Below, piece by piece: positions 5,290 to 5,547 of a stretch of DNA of 5,547 bases. This DNA is from Bacteroidales bacterium (GTDB taxonomy: Bacteria > Bacteroidota > Bacteroidia > Bacteroidales > WCHB1-69). The stretch lies in assembly GCA_012838875.1 (NCBI GenBank), contig DUOL01000170.1, forward strand, positions 1 to 5,547, written 5' to 3'. Every line of letters starts with the position of its first letter. Position 1 is the stretch's first letter. The notes beneath the pieces are model-generated. The model was given only the letters and a program-made list of their open reading frames with translations, was not told where the DNA came from and did no database searches. Both the position numbers and the translations under genes were made by a program.

Positions 5290-5547
5290 TTATTGTGTAA
5301 TAGAGAATTTTTTAACCGCTTTACTATTGTTAATAGTTGTAATTTCAGCGATATAGATACCGGAAGCTAATTTATCAACACCAATTGTAGTTTCTAATCC
5401 GCTCACTTGATAAGTACCGATTGTTTTACCGAACATATCGTAAATTTTCACTTGAGCCATCTCTTCACTGCTTTGTAAAGTGATTTTATCTTTCGCCGGA
5501 TTTGGATAAATAGTTACAAAATTATCAACTAAATTAGCATTTTCATT
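5290..5547 (-). CDS. C-terminal part of a T9SS-secreted protein (type A sorting domain)
   Basis: The frame is open from the window edge at 5547 to the TAA at 5290-5292, giving the last 85 residues; the start lies outside the window. It matches the Por secretion C-terminal sorting domain of Bacteroidota: VTIYPNPAKDKI (11-22 of the fragment), VKIYDMFGK (33-41), LASGIYIAEI (60-69), and the basic end VKKFSITQ (78-85). Proteins with this tail cross the outer membrane by type IX secretion, and the domain is then usually cut off during export. The catalytic or adhesive part of the protein is not visible, so its function cannot be named. Confidence 0.9.
   Translation of the reverse strand, partial: NENANLVDNFVTIYPNPAKDKITLQSSEEMAQVKIYDMFGKTIGTYQVSGLETTIGVDKLASGIYIAEITTINNSKAVKKFSITQ

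Noticed and set aside
1..5547. Defence island, prophage or insertion sequence
   Set aside because: No transposase, integrase, nuclease, toxin or phage structural gene is visible. All complete genes but one are ordinary chromosomal functions.

Overview
The window reads as a low-GC chromosomal segment of a member of the Bacteroidota, probably an anaerobe or microaerophile. Three things point there. The gene at the right edge ends in a type IX secretion (Por) C-terminal sorting domain. Three gene starts are preceded by matches to the Bacteroidota -7 promoter element TAnnTTTG. There are no Shine-Dalgarno motifs, only A-rich leaders. Rubrerythrin and a 2[4Fe-4S] ferredoxin fit an oxygen-avoiding lifestyle.

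Layout, left to right. Positions 1-145 are a GC-rich (about 68%), heavily self-complementary non-coding block that contrasts sharply with the AT-rich DNA beside it. A promoter follows, then a plus-strand class I aspartate aminotransferase (270-1502). Everything else is on the minus strand. A tight four-gene operon runs nadE (NAD+ synthetase, 4321-3494), a BadF/GlcNAc-kinase-like sugar kinase (3487-2630), tsaE (2637-2197), and an alanine-dehydrogenase-like protein that lacks its whole NAD-binding domain (2200-1499). The operon and the aminotransferase converge and share a TTAA that supplies both stop codons. Upstream of nadE lies a dyad overlapping its promoter, then a strong intrinsic terminator that closes a 56-residue ferredoxin gene (4617-4447). 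Rubrerythrin (5255-4677) and the C-terminal 85 codons of a T9SS-secreted protein (5547-5290) complete the window.

How the genes fit together. Most are housekeeping: amino-acid nitrogen transfer, the last step of NAD synthesis, amino-sugar salvage, the t6A37 tRNA modification ATPase, and a peroxide/iron-sulfur redox pair. The one real oddity is the last gene of the operon. It keeps both ends of the Bacteroidota alanine dehydrogenase usually found beside tsaE, but has lost the Rossmann domain and the residues expected to bind pyruvate, while keeping an intact reading frame. I did not find a defence, mobile or otherwise spectacular new system here.
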